A DNA stretch of 55,442 bases from Allobosea sp. TND4EK4 (GCF_900156025.1 NZ_FTMO01000021.1:1-55442), one strand, 5' to 3'. Numbered from the stretch's first letter, positions 33,894 through 42,850 are shown. Notes: generated by a model from the letters alone, not told the origin. Program-made: numbers and translations.

Positions 33894-35540
33894 ATGACAA
33901 GTCATCTACACCGTCCGCAAGCGGATATCGCTGCGGAGGAAGGTAATCCGCTCAATTCCGGTCGGCACCCGAAGCCGCCGGAGGTCGAGAGTGCGCCGTC
34001 GCATACGGCGCCGCAGGAGGCGAAACTCAGACAGGCCAAGGCGCTGGTCACGATCAGCTCCGAGACGACGACGCTCGATGATGGGGCGGCTGACGGATTC
34101 GCCGAACTGGACGAAGCAGTGGTCGAAGGCATCGTCGGTCGACCAGTGCGGCCGCCATTAATCTTCCCGGTGGCGATTGAGAATTGCCTCGACGACGTTG
34201 CGCGCGTGCACTCGCTTCCGCGAATCGTGGCGACGAGTGCGTTCCTGGTCATTGCCGGTGCCGCGATCGGTACGCGGGTGCGGGCGCGGGCAGGCGCAGT
34301 TTGGTCAGAGCCCCCCAATCTCTGGGCCTGTCTCGTGACGCCGGCCGGCTGGCGCCGGATGTCGATTGCGACCAGCTTGTCGAAGCTCTTGCTGACGATA
34401 GAGGCTGGCGAATTGACGAGATGGCAGGAGGCACTGGGCGAGCTCGTCCAAGAGAGGCTGCTTCACGATGCTGCGTTGAAGGGTCATGCCACCCTGGCAA
34501 AGCGCGCCGAACTTGAAGGCAGGCCCGAGCCGCCACCACCGACGTGGACGGGTGGGCAAGGTGCCCCTGTCATGCCCCGGATCGTGGTGCATGAGACGGC
34601 GCCGCCTGCGATTGTTGAGGCAGCGGCGGCCGGGCGGGGCCTGTTCTACATGGTGGAAGAGGGCGGTAAGCTCTTGCGGGCAGCTCAACCTGGCGAGCCG
34701 CTCGGCGACCTCGTCCTCGCCGGTTATGATGGCGATGCCTTTAATGTGCCCTCGGCAATGCATGACGATATCCGGCGGATCGAGGCGTTCGGATTGTCGC
34801 TTCTGATCGGAACCGTTCCGGCGGCGCTCGCGGATCTCAAGGTCGAGCGCAATCATCAGCTCTTCGCGCGGATGATGTGGATTGCTCCAGCTCGCAAGCC
34901 GGCCTTCGCCATCGCGCGCAATGCCGTAGATCTGACGGTGATCGAGAACATTCTCTCCGTTCTGCGGAGCTGGGGGGAAAAGGAGCACGAACTCCTCCTC
35001 AGCGTGCATGCGGTCGAGGTTCTGGAGCAGGCTGTGCGGCGTTGGGAACAGGAAGCCGCCCGGCTTGGCGGGGGGCCGGCCTCGGCCTGGTTGGAGCGCG
35101 CCGGTACGCAGGCAATGAGGGTTGCGCTCGCCATCGAGATGTTGCGGGCGGCTTCGGCTGTCGAGCCTAGGCGGCCCCGGGGGATTTCCAGCGGTACGGT
35201 CGCTGCTGCTGTCCGCTTCGTCGATCTCGTTCTTGTGCCGGGTATGATGGAGGCCCTTGCGGCTTCAGGTTCCACTGTGCCGGCTGGTCTGGCTGAACGG
35301 GTCATACGTTATGTCGTCGAGAACAAGCTCGCGACGGTCAATCGAAGGGACCTGAGTAGGGGACACCGCGGACTGTTCCCGGACGGGCCTGCTCTTCGTC
35401 AGGCCTTCGATAGCCTGGCTATAGCCGGCGTGCTTCGACCGGTCGGTAACCTTGGCGCAAAGGGGCGTCCATCGGTGTCCTACGAGGTCAATCCGCGCCT
35501 GCGTGTTGCAGTGGAGAAGCGGCGTTTTCCGACCGGCTGA
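33894..35540 (+). CDS. DUF3987-like protein of a mobile element
   Basis: 548 residues from the ATG at 33894 (AAGAGG about 10 bases upstream; a GTG at 33885 is the alternative). After a disordered charged N-terminus, residues about 85-460 resemble DUF3987 proteins, which are P-loop proteins of integrative elements (FPVAIENCLDDVARVHSLPR, WSEPPNLWACLVTPAGWRRMS, FYMVEEGGKLLRA, NHQLFARMMWIAPA). Where relatives carry a Walker A motif this protein has TPAGWRRMS, without the Gly-Lys-Ser/Thr, so nucleotide binding is doubtful. A C-terminal winged-helix-like part follows. It is 51 bases upstream of a tyrosine recombinase in the same direction. Confidence 0.6.
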   Translation: MTSHLHRPQADIAAEEGNPLNSGRHPKPPEVESAPSHTAPQEAKLRQAKALVTISSETTTLDDGAADGFAELDEAVVEGIVGRPVRPPLIFPVAIENCLDDVARVHSLPRIVATSAFLVIAGAAIGTRVRARAGAVWSEPPNLWACLVTPAGWRRMSIATSLSKLLLTIEAGELTRWQEALGELVQERLLHDAALKGHATLAKRAELEGRPEPPPPTWTGGQGAPVMPRIVVHETAPPAIVEAAAAGRGLFYMVEEGGKLLRAAQPGEPLGDLVLAGYDGDAFNVPSAMHDDIRRIEAFGLSLLIGTVPAALADLKVERNHQLFARMMWIAPARKPAFAIARNAVDLTVIENILSVLRSWGEKEHELLLSVHAVEVLEQAVRRWEQEAARLGGGPASAWLERAGTQAMRVALAIEMLRAASAVEPRRPRGISSGTVAAAVRFVDLVLVPGMMEALAASGSTVPAGLAERVIRYVVENKLATVNRRDLSRGHRGLFPDGPALRQAFDSLAIAGVLRPVGNLGAKGRPSVSYEVNPRLRVAVEKRRFPTG

Positions 35541-35591
35541 GCAGTCTGGCCGGTCCAGCATTTTCATTCGCGTAACACCGGAGTAACGGGG

Positions 35592-36665
35592 GTGTACATC
35601 ATGAGTTCGGCAGATCCGACACGGAGGGAAGAGACAGAAATCGCTTACGCCAAGCGCTTTCGGCAGCTCTGGCTGCGTGCTCAGAAGGAACTCCAAAGCC
35701 CCAAGCTGAAGGCCGTCGCGTTTGTGGAATGGCTTCTGGTGCAGCAAGACCAGCTCAGGCCCCGCTCGTTCCGGCAATACCGCGCTGCGACGACGTTTGC
35801 CCTGGAATTCCAATTGCAGCGGCTGTCGGATCGTCCTCCCCCAAGTTTGCCTGAAGCACTGAAGCTGCTCAAGGAATCCAGGGGCAAGACCGTCGCTGTT
35901 GCTGCTGTTGCTCATGCAGATGGGTCAGCGGCTGGCGGCAGGGGAAAGCCCAAGCTTCCGCTTCGTACCTCTGCCGCGAAGGCCAGGGCGCTGACCGACG
36001 AGGCCTCGGAAAGCATCCTGGCCAAGGCGCAAGGGCTGCGGTCTCGCTACGCCTCGGATTTCAGCGCCTTCTTCAAGGCGAACCTGCTCTGCGGCCTGAG
36101 GCCGATCGAATGGCATGAGACGGAGATCAGGATTGAGGGCAGGGCGTTGGTCATGATCGTGCCGAATGCCAAGCGGGGGAACGGGCGCGCCCACGGCCCG
36201 AAAAGGACGCTCGTCTTCGGCAACCTGTCCCAGGACCATCGCGACAATATCGTAAACTGGGCCAATCGGGTCAACGCTTTGCCTCGCAAGGTCTACCAGT
36301 CACTGCTGAAGCGCATAGAGGAGGTCATGCGCGCGATCACCAGGCTCCTGTTCCGCAAGAACCGCCCGACGCCTTATACTACCCGCCATGTCTTTTCGGG
36401 CAGGCTCAAGGCCTTCTATCTCGGAAACGCCCGCACCGAGGAGGAATACGATCTCGGATGCGCCATCATCGCTGCGCTGATGGGACACGCGACCGACGAC
36501 ACTGCGGATTTCCACTACGGCAAGAAATCCGAGAAAGCGGGGAAAGGCCTGCCCATTCCGCGGGCCGATCCGGCCGAAGTCGCCAGGATCAGGCCGCGGC
36601 TTGCTCACAGTCGCGGCAAGCTTCGCGCTCTTGAAGCACGGCGCAGCGGACCGGGGCTGCGGTAA
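35592..36665 (+). CDS. divergent tyrosine recombinase / site-specific integrase
   Basis: 357 residues; GTG at 35592 or ATG at 35601. The C-terminal half keeps the tyrosine recombinase residues in order: Arg in ANLLCGLRPIEWHE near residue 170, a Lys-rich hairpin PNAKRGNGR near 195, RHVFSGRLK near 262-270 (His-x-x-x-x-Arg), GHATDDTADFHYGK near 300, giving His and the probable nucleophile Tyr. The N-terminal part (RPRSFRQYRAATTFALEFQL) looks like a core-binding domain. It forms a two-gene unit with the DUF3987-like gene. No attachment site could be defined. The 157 bases after it hold a tandem GGCATTCT repeat near 36703-36722 and nothing else recognised. Confidence 0.7.
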   Translation: MYIMSSADPTRREETEIAYAKRFRQLWLRAQKELQSPKLKAVAFVEWLLVQQDQLRPRSFRQYRAATTFALEFQLQRLSDRPPPSLPEALKLLKESRGKTVAVAAVAHADGSAAGGRGKPKLPLRTSAAKARALTDEASESILAKAQGLRSRYASDFSAFFKANLLCGLRPIEWHETEIRIEGRALVMIVPNAKRGNGRAHGPKRTLVFGNLSQDHRDNIVNWANRVNALPRKVYQSLLKRIEEVMRAITRLLFRKNRPTPYTTRHVFSGRLKAFYLGNARTEEEYDLGCAIIAALMGHATDDTADFHYGKKSEKAGKGLPIPRADPAEVARIRPRLAHSRGKLRALEARRSGPGLR

Positions 36666-37252
36666 ACGCCACGTGCGCCCAGCAAGGGATCATGCCCGAG
36701 TTTTGGCATTCTGGCATTCTGGCCTCGGCCGCTTAGCAAACTTCGATGAGATGCAGATGGCCGTCGGCCTCAAAGATGCTCACAATGAATAGCCCCGAGT
36801 TTCGTGGACGCCATCGGGCTACTGGACGGTCCCCGGTTTCGCGGACAAAGCCGAGTCTCACGCCGATGCGCGTTCGAACGCCTCGGGACTGATGCTGCCG
36901 AGATGGCTGTGGCGGCGGGTTCGGTTGTAGAACGTCTCAAGGTAGTCGAAGATGTCGGCGCGGGCCAAGGCGCGGGTCTGGTAGATGCGTTTCTGGATGC
37001 GTTCCTTTCTCAGGCTGCTGAAGAAGGATTCGGCCACCGCGTTGTCCCAGCAGTTGCCGCGCCTGCTCATGCTGGTGTCGAGCGAATGGGCGGCGCAGAA
37101 CCGCTTGAAGTCGTCGCTGCCATATTGGCTTCCCTGGTCGGATTGCACCAAGACGCGTCCGTCGGGCTTGCGGTCCCAGACCGCCATGAGGAGGGCATCC
37201 AGCGCCAGTTCGCGGCTCAGCGTCGGTTTCATCGACCAGCCCACCACACGAG

Positions 37253-38019
37253 CTAGGCCGTCGACTCATTACGGCGTAGCCAGATCCTGACGCATGCGAG
37301 CTTGAGGCTTGCGAGGAAGTTCTCCGCGAGCTTGTCGTAGCGTGTGGCGACGCGGCGGAACTGTTTGATCTTGTTGAAGAAGCGCTCGATCAGGTTCCTG
37401 TCGCGGTAGAGGTGGCGGCTGAAGCAGATCGGGTCCTTCCGATGGCTCTTGGGCGGGATGTTGGCCCAGGCTCCGCGTTCGCCGACGAGCGCGCGCAGGG
37501 CGTTGGCGTCGTAGCCCTTGTCAGCCAATAGCATCGCGCCCGGAGCGAGGTGGCCCGTCAGCTCTGCGGCGCTGGCGATGTCACTGGCCTGGCCCGCCGT
37601 CAGCTTGAGCTGGATCGGGCGCCCTTTCGCATCGACGAGGGCGTGGATTTTGGTGGTGAGCCCGCCTCGCGAGCGACCGAGACAACGATCTCGACCCCCC
37701 TTTTTCCGGTTGCACCCTGCTGGTGGACCCGCACGACCGAGGTATCGATCATCTGGACGTCGCCGTCGTAAGCCTTTGTGATCGCGTCCATCAGCCGATC
37801 CCAGACGCCGGCTTTGCGCCAGCGGTTGAAGCGATTGTAGATCGTCGTCGGCGGCCCATAGCGCGCCGGCACATCCGCCCAGGGCGCGCCCGAGCGGAGC
37901 ACCTAGAAGATGCCGTTCAGGACCCGGCGATCATCGACACGGGGTACACCGCGCGGCTTGTTGGGAAGATGCGGCTCGATCGCCGTCCATTCGAAATCGC
38001 TAAGTTCGTAGCGGCCCAT
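37253..38019 (-). pseudogene. IS5-family transposase with amber codon
   Basis: The frame starts MGRYELSDFEWTAIEPHLP at 38019 with AGGAG upstream. It runs to GIF*VLRSGAPWADVP, where a TAG replaces the usual Trp (about 37904-37906). It continues with IDTSVVRVHQQGATGK, then needs a -1 shift at an A5G6 run (about 37697-37707), the family's usual programmed frameshift, to reach GGLTTKIHALVDAKG, LLADKGYDANALRALV and RNLIERFFNKIKQFRR. The DDE residues are present. The final stop TAG is supplied by the CTAG target duplication. Because of the amber codon the element is probably immobile. Confidence 0.85.
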
Positions 38020-38098
38020 CGCCAAGCTCCTCTTTCGGAGCTTGAATCACGAAATCGACGGCGCTGGAATCGGCCGGACGCGCTTATGGGTTTACGGC
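37257..38098 (-). mobile_element. IS5-family (IS427-group-like) element with CTAG target duplication
   Basis: An 842-bp element inserted in the IS3 OrfB gene. It is flanked by a direct CTAG duplication at 37253-37256 and 38099-38102. The ends begin GCCGT on both sides (left GCCGTCGACTCATTA, right on the minus strand GCCGTAAACCCATAA), with imperfect matching beyond. Target preference for CTAG and the size match the IS427 group. It encodes one transposase spread over two frames with a frameshift window. Confidence 0.85.
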
Positions 38099-38539
38099 CT
38101 AGGTCCAGCACCACGGCCAGGTACAGCCAGCCCTGCCAGGTCCGGATGTCGGTAACCCAGACCTTGTTGGGTGCGTCGACGGTGAACGCTTGCTGCAAGT
38201 GATTGGGCGCGATGAGGGACGGACGACCGGTAAACGCCCGGGGCTTCCTGTAGCCGCGGACGGCCCGGATCTTGTGGCGTCGCATGAGCCCCTCGACACG
38301 GTGCAGGCCGCAGGTTTCGCCGACTTCCCGCAGGTCGCCGAACACCCGGCGAGCCCCATAAATCTAATGACTGCCCGCATGGGAGTGCCGGATGAGCTCC
38401 AGCAATCGGGCATCCTCGATGTCGCGATCCGATACCGGGGCATGAAGCCAAGCATGAAATCCGGCCCTGGCAACCCGCAGGACACGGCACATCAGCGTGA
38501 CGGCATAGTCATGCCGGTGCTCATTCATAAAGCGGTACT

Positions 38540-38830
38540 TCACTCGGGTTGCCTGGCAAAGTACCGCGCGGCTTTTTTTTGCAGATCGCGCTCCTCCTCG
38601 ACCCGACGCATCTCAGCCCGCAAGCGAAGCATCTCGCTCCTGGCTTCCAGCAGCTCCTTCGTCTGCTGCTCGGATCGGTCAGGCGAAACCGCCTTGACCC
38701 ACTTGTATAGGCTGTGGGCCGAAAAGCCCAGGCGTGCAGCTACATCGGGTACGGAGTAACTCCGCTCGACGACCTGCCTGACCGCCTCCTCCTTGAACTC
38801 CGGCGCAAATCTCTGCGAACTTATGATCAA
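38540..38830 (-). CDS. IS3-family transposase OrfA
   Basis: A 96-residue HTH_Tnp_1 protein starting MIISSQRFAPEFKEEAVRQV, with the helix-turn-helix YSVPDVAARLGFSAHSLYKW near residues 25-44 and a C-terminal leucine-zipper-like coiled coil (ELLEARSEMLRLRAEMRRVE). The end, DLQKKAARYFARQPE, contains the A8 slippery run from which OrfAB would be produced by -1 frameshifting. OrfA itself is intact, but its OrfB partner is broken. Confidence 0.9.
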   Translation of the reverse strand: MIISSQRFAPEFKEEAVRQVVERSYSVPDVAARLGFSAHSLYKWVKAVSPDRSEQQTKELLEARSEMLRLRAEMRRVEEERDLQKKAARYFARQPE

Positions 38831-38884
38831 CCTCCTATGCTCAAAGGATAGGTCGGCGGTGTCTAACGGACCGGGCGCAGTCCA

Positions 38885-39603
38885 GACGACGTTGCCCTAC
38901 AACAGGGTCGGGGCGAGCTGGGTCTCGACGTAGAGGTCGAAGGCGATGCGATCCATCGCCTTGTCGATGATCCACGGCGCGGTCAGGCCGTGGCAGCGCA
39001 GGCCTGCGCTGAAGCTCTGTGTGCGCCAGTGTCCGAAGGGGGCCGACGCCGGCAACCGCTCGCCGCGGGGGCTGCGGCCGCGCAGCCGAACCATCTTGGT
39101 GGTGATCGCCGTCTCGTCGATGAAGACGAGCCGATGAGGTTGGAGCCGCATCAGCGGCTGGCAGCGCGTGATCCAGAGATGGCGCTGCTCAGCAATGTCC
39201 GCGCGTGCGCATTCCGATGCCATCAGCGCTTTTTATATGTGAAGCCCCGCCGGCACAGGAAGCGCGACAGAACCGCCGGCGCCGCGCCGACACCCGTCGC
39301 CGTGACCAGCCGGGCGGCCGGCTCCGGCATCGTGATGTCGGGCCTCGCCTCGACCTGCGCCACCAGGAAGGCGCCGTGCGTATCCAACCTGCTCCCGGCC
39401 GGGCGCCCCTGGCGTGCGGGACGCAGCGTCTTCAGCTTGCTCGCCCGCTGAAGCAGCTTGACCGCAAAGCTCTCGCTCACGCCGAAATGGCGCGCCGCCG
39501 CACGACGCGAACACGCCCATGGCAGCACAATTTGATGAAACTGGCCTCCGGCAATTCCGAAGCGGTTCAGTGAGACCAGAACCAGTAGCGTGACGTCAGC
39601 CAT
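38885..39603 (-). pseudogene. IS630-family transposase remnant
   Basis: The N-terminal part (SRRAAARHFGVSESFAVKLL, then HGAFLVAQVEARPDITMPE) and the DDE part (HRLVFIDETAITTKMVRLRG, then SAPFGHWRTQSFSAGLRCHG) lie in two frames joined at an A5 run (TATAAAAAG near 39233-39241), where IS630 elements often shift frame. The extreme N-terminus is scrambled. Near the other end a TAG follows APTLL where Gln would be expected before GNVV, and the sequence ends exactly at the IS3 border, so the catalytic C-terminus is lost. Confidence 0.85.
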
Positions 39604-39620
39604 CCCAATCAGAAAGGACC

Positions 39621-40739
39621 CTAAGAGGAACTGCCGAGCGCAATTGCAACACGAAGCTGTTGGCCTCCACGAGTAATAAGTAAATCTACCGTATTGCCGG
39701 GGATGTACCTTTCCAATGCGGCGATCAAATCCGAGGCATCATCGATCTTGGTATCGCCAAGACCTACGATGCGGTCGCCTACCACAATTCGTCCGTCGGA
39801 TGTAAGGCGTGACGGTATGAGACCCGCTTGGGCGGCCGGACCTTTGGGATCAATCCCGAGCACGAGGACGCCAGCGGCGCCATTGCCGGCGAGGGCCGCA
39901 TCCACTCGCGGGTCGAACCGGATACCGAGGCTCGGGGGTGCATAACGACCGTGAGCGATCAACTGCGGCACGACACGATTAACCGTGTCGACTGGTACCG
40001 CGAAGCCGATACCGGCGCTTCCGCCAGACGGACTATAGATGGCAGTGTTAACACCGATCAGGCGACCAGCGCTTTCGAGGAGAGGCCCCCCGGAATTGCC
40101 AGGGTTGATGGCCGCATCTGTCTGGATCAGACCCCGGATCGGCCGCCCGCCGTCGCTTGGCAACTCGCGGTTGAGAGCCGAAACGATCCCCGTCGTCATC
40201 GTCCAGTCGAGGCCGAACGGGTTGCCAATGGCGAAGACGTTCTGACCGACACGCAAATCCCTGCTGGTCCCCACCGATATCGGCGCCGGCCGGCCCGCGC
40301 CGACGCCGATATGTAGCACTGCCAGATCGTGCTCTGGCGCACGTCCGACGAGGCGTGCGGGAAAAGCGCGACCATCCGCCAACCGAACGATCGCGCGGCT
40401 GGCGGCCGCGATGACATGGTTGTTCGTCACCACATGGCCAAGCTCATCCCAGACGAATCCTGACCCGCTGCCGCTCGGCACGTCGTAGGCGTTTCGCGTC
40501 CAGGGATCGACCACGCGCTCTGCCGTCGTGATGAACACGACGCTGTCGCGCGCCGTCTCGAAAATCGCGATCGAACTCTGTTCGGACGCGGCGAGATCAC
40601 CCCTCGGCGCGACGGAGCGTGGCTCGGCGAAGCGACCAAGCAGGATCCCGCTCAGGAGCGGGAAACTCTGCCATGCAGCCACAACCAAAAGTGCGGCCGC
40701 GGTGACTGAAACCACGCGGGTGAAGAATGGCGCGTTCAC
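39621..40739 (-). CDS. degP: DegP/HtrA-type periplasmic serine protease
   Basis: 372 residues with an N-terminal signal anchor (VVSVTAAALLVVAAWQSF), a trypsin-like domain with catalytic His108 (VVTNNHVI), Asp138 (EHDLAVL) and Ser216 (GNSGGPL), and a single C-terminal PDZ domain (about 265-365). One PDZ and a membrane anchor make it DegS-like in layout; tLST loci carry such a degP-type gene next to psiE. The GTG start at 40739 overlaps the psiE stop by four bases. It is the last gene of the minus-strand stress operon and would degrade misfolded periplasmic proteins. Confidence 0.92.
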   Translation of the reverse strand: MNAPFFTRVVSVTAAALLVVAAWQSFPLLSGILLGRFAEPRSVAPRGDLAASEQSSIAIFETARDSVVFITTAERVVDPWTRNAYDVPSGSGSGFVWDELGHVVTNNHVIAAASRAIVRLADGRAFPARLVGRAPEHDLAVLHIGVGAGRPAPISVGTSRDLRVGQNVFAIGNPFGLDWTMTTGIVSALNRELPSDGGRPIRGLIQTDAAINPGNSGGPLLESAGRLIGVNTAIYSPSGGSAGIGFAVPVDTVNRVVPQLIAHGRYAPPSLGIRFDPRVDAALAGNGAAGVLVLGIDPKGPAAQAGLIPSRLTSDGRIVVGDRIVGLGDTKIDDASDLIAALERYIPGNTVDLLITRGGQQLRVAIALGSSS

Positions 40740-41227
40740 ACAGCGTCTCCCGATTTTTCAGATTGAAGCTGCTCGCGCGCATCCTGATCACGCACCAGCC
40801 AGTGAATCGCGCCAAGGGCCAGGGCGGCTCCGGCGAGCGCAGCTATCTTGGCCGCGCTCGTTTCACCGAGATCGAGGATGATGAACTTGCGCGTGATCGC
40901 AAGCAGCGCAATCAGAATGATCGTGCGGACCTGAAGGATCCCGAACTGGCGCTGCGTTACTACCAGAAGGGAGCGCTTGAACTCAAGTGCGATCACGACG
41001 GTGAAGATCATCCCGAACACGATCTGGAAGGTCGCGAAGTCGAGCGGGTCGAGCGCGCCGAGGACCAACCGGCTCAGCACTTCGCGCAGGAGAGCCCAGA
41101 CGGATGCCACGACAACCACAGCGATTATGGCGCTGAGGAGAAAGATGACGGCCTGCTCAAACTTCTCATAGACTGTCAACGCCGACCATTGTTCTCGGGT
41201 CAGTTCGAACAGCGTCCGCCGTTTCAT
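40736..41227 (-). CDS. psiE: PsiE-family membrane protein
   Basis: A 163-residue inner-membrane protein starting MKRRTLFELTREQWSALTVY, with four hydrophobic helices and the PsiE pattern FATFQIVFGMIFTVVIALEF and RTIILIALLAITRKFIILDL. E. coli PsiE is phosphate-starvation inducible and of unknown biochemical role; psiE is a standard tLST gene next to degP. The ATG at 41227 is preferred to the upstream ATG at 41302 because it gives the conserved N-terminus. Downstream coupling with degP is by a GTGA overlap. Confidence 0.9.
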   Translation of the reverse strand: MKRRTLFELTREQWSALTVYEKFEQAVIFLLSAIIAVVVVASVWALLREVLSRLVLGALDPLDFATFQIVFGMIFTVVIALEFKRSLLVVTQRQFGILQVRTIILIALLAITRKFIILDLGETSAAKIAALAGAALALGAIHWLVRDQDAREQLQSEKSGDAV

Positions 41228-41350
41228 TGCTTTCCCCTGAAATTTAGCCCCGGCGGAGCTTTCCCCAGAGCTTCGGCGAAGGATGCTGGGGGCGATCCCC
41301 ACCTCGGCCGGATGGGCGTCGCAATCTGACGCCCATCTGGCTCGTTTGGA

Positions 41351-41842
41351 TCAACCGTTCTTGACTTCGATGCGTTTGACTTTCGCCTGCGCCTCCGGCG
41401 TCTGCGGAAGCCGGATGGTCAGCACCCCGTTCTTGAACGAGGCCTGCACCTTTTCGCCGTCCACGCCGGGGGGCAGCGGTATCGTCCGGTAGATCGCGCC
41501 ATAGCTGCGCTCGGACAGATAGTATCCCTTCTTCTCTTCCTGACGCTCGATCCTCTTCTCCCCCTTCACGGTCAGCATGTCGTCGTTAACCGTCACCTCG
41601 ATGTCCTTCATTTCCATTCCCGGCAGCTCGATCGAGACCTCGATCGCATTGTCGGTCTCGACCATGTCGGACTTTGCCTCACCGCTTCCCCAGGGCCAGT
41701 CGAGATTACCGACCCGGTCCCAGAAGTTCTCGAACACACGGTTCATTTCGCGCTGAAGCGTCGCAAGCGGATTGTCTTCGCCGCGTTTGGCTTCAGGGGC
41801 GCTGTCCTTGCGCGCCCAGGGGATAAGGTCCTTGATCTGCAT
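41351..41842 (-). CDS. small heat-shock protein Hsp20 (copy 1)
   Basis: A 163-residue alpha-crystallin-domain chaperone. The N-terminal arm is MQIKDLIPWARKDSAPEAKR, the core domain spans about residues 58-155 (IEVSIELPGMEMKDIEVTVN, then SYGAIYRTIPLPPGVD), and GVLTIRLPQTPEA carries the C-terminal I/L-x-I/L-type motif region. GGAGA lies 7 bases before the start. The WPWGSGE segment and the RxFERSF-like SYGAIYRTI form fit class A-like sHSPs of tLST islands. It is the third hsp20 of the minus-strand operon and would hold unfolded proteins for ClpK. Confidence 0.95.
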   Translation of the reverse strand: MQIKDLIPWARKDSAPEAKRGEDNPLATLQREMNRVFENFWDRVGNLDWPWGSGEAKSDMVETDNAIEVSIELPGMEMKDIEVTVNDDMLTVKGEKRIERQEEKKGYYLSERSYGAIYRTIPLPPGVDGEKVQASFKNGVLTIRLPQTPEAQAKVKRIEVKNG

Positions 41843-41862
41843 GATGTCGTCTCCCGTGGTTG

Positions 41863-42279
41863 TCAGGCGCCTCTGACGGCAATCCTTCTCGGTTGCGTTT
41901 CGGCGGATCGCGGAAGCGTCAAGGTCAGAACGCCGTTGCGCATCTCAGCTTCGATCCTGTCGGGGTCGAAGTCTTCCGACAGGGAGAATGCGCGCTCGAA
42001 ATCGCCTTCGCCATATTCGGCGTAGGCGAGCTGCAGGTTATCGGGCTGGGTCTGCTCGACCTTGCCACGGACCGTCAGCACGCGATTCTCGAGGGTGATC
42101 TCGACATGATCGGGCCCGACGCCGGGCAACTCGAGCATCATCGAGACGCCCTGATCCGTTTCGACGATATCCGTCAGCGGGCGATAGATGCGGCCGCCCG
42201 TTCTGGTTTCGGGAGCATCCGTCGGTGTCTTTTCGGTGGCCTGCGTGATGTCGCCAGTCATCGGTTCGTCTCCAGTCAT
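41863..42279 (-). CDS. small heat-shock protein Hsp20 (copy 2)
   Basis: A 138-residue alpha-crystallin-domain protein with a short acidic N-terminus (MTGDEPMTGDITQATEKTPT) and the core VSMMLELPGVGPDHVEITLE, then GDFERAFSLSEDFDPDRIEA and GVLTLTLPRSAETQPRRIAV. Two ATG codons six residues apart are possible starts; the first overlaps the upstream hsp20 stop (ATGA), while the second has GGAGA at ideal spacing. It is clearly distinct in sequence from copies 1 and 3, which suggests specialised rather than recently duplicated proteins. Confidence 0.93.
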   Translation of the reverse strand: MTGDEPMTGDITQATEKTPTDAPETRTGGRIYRPLTDIVETDQGVSMMLELPGVGPDHVEITLENRVLTVRGKVEQTQPDNLQLAYAEYGEGDFERAFSLSEDFDPDRIEAEMRNGVLTLTLPRSAETQPRRIAVRGA

Positions 42280-42707
42280 GCCGCCTTGACGTCGATCCGT
42301 CTCGGCTTCGTTTCCTCGGGGCGGGAGACGACAATCCTCAGCACCCCGTTGATCATCCTCGCCTCGACCTTGTCGTCCGTAGCCGCGAACGGCAGGCGGA
42401 TAGCGCGGGAGAACTTGCCGTAGCCCCGTTCGTTGCGGTGCCAGCGCGCGCCCTCGGGGATAGCAGGAGCCTTGCGTTCGCCCGAAACCGTCAGAACGTT
42501 GCCCTTGACCGAAATCTCGACATTGTCCGCTTCAATTCCGGGCAGTTCCGCAGTGACCGCGATGGCGTCCGGGCCCTGCCAGACATTCACCGCCGGGAAT
42601 GTCACGCGAGACGTCGACGGCCAGACGCCGCTGCTTTCGAGATCGTGCATCATGGAGCGCATGAGTGCGAAGGGATCGTTGCGGCGACCTCGTATCGGAT
42701 AGAGCAT
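42276..42707 (-). CDS. small heat-shock protein Hsp20 (copy 3, first of operon)
   Basis: A 143-residue alpha-crystallin-domain protein starting MLYPIRGRRNDPFALMRSMM. The core includes AVTAELPGIEADNVEISVKG and GYGKFSRAIRLPFAATDDKV, ending GVLRIVVSRPEETKPRRIDV. AGGAGG lies directly upstream of the ATG at 42707, better than the in-frame codon at 42734. It is the first gene of the minus-strand operon hsp20-hsp20-hsp20-psiE-degP and is divergent from the MarR gene. Confidence 0.95.
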   Translation of the reverse strand: MLYPIRGRRNDPFALMRSMMHDLESSGVWPSTSRVTFPAVNVWQGPDAIAVTAELPGIEADNVEISVKGNVLTVSGERKAPAIPEGARWHRNERGYGKFSRAIRLPFAATDDKVEARMINGVLRIVVSRPEETKPRRIDVKAA

Positions 42708-42819
42708 TGCCGACCTCCTGAAGCTGGAGTGCAACCGCTATGCAGCCAACGGAGCACCTTCTTTGCGGCAGCCGGCGCCAACGGTTCGCGAATAATGGCA
42801 AGCCTACACCAAGCATAGT

Positions 42820-42850
42820 GTTTTGCAAGCAGATTTATTGCTAGCAAAAC
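42820..42850. promoter_or_regulatory. candidate MarR operator between hsp20 operon and marR
   Basis: A 31-base dyad with outer arms GTTTTGC and GCAAAAC. The right half contains the perfect 10-bp palindrome TTGCTAGCAA (42838-42847) and the left half the related TTTGCAAGCA. It is the only strong dyad in the 158-base divergent gap and lies 16-46 bases before the MarR start, as expected for autorepression and for control of the hsp20 operon. Confidence 0.6.

Larger units (their letters stand above)
36858..38539 (-). pseudogene. IS3-family transposase OrfB, broken
   Basis: Read on the minus strand, OrfB starts by a probable -1 frameshift from OrfA at an A8 run (38573-38580) and continues KYRFMNEHRHDYAVTLM. 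A TAG at 38364-38366 interrupts GSH*IYGARRVF. The frame then goes on to DAPNKVWVTDIRTWQG and stops at the IS5 insertion (38099-38102). It resumes in the same frame at 37252 as LARVVGWSMKPTLSREL, with the rve catalytic residues in VQSDQGSQYGS and WDNAVAESFF. Without the insertion and duplication the frame would be continuous except for the TAG. Confidence 0.85.
36823..38884 (-). mobile_element. IS3-family element, interrupted by an IS5-family element
   Basis: Imperfect terminal inverted repeats delimit the element: the left end at 36823 reads TGGACGGTCCCCGGT and the right end, read inward from 38884 on the minus strand, reads TGGACTGCGCCCGGT; both continue with further matches (GACA, GCC). The total minus the inserted IS5 element and its 4-base duplication is about 1216 bp, a normal IS3 size. 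OrfA lies at 38540-38830 and OrfB is split by the insertion. No clear target duplication flanks the ends. Confidence 0.8.
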
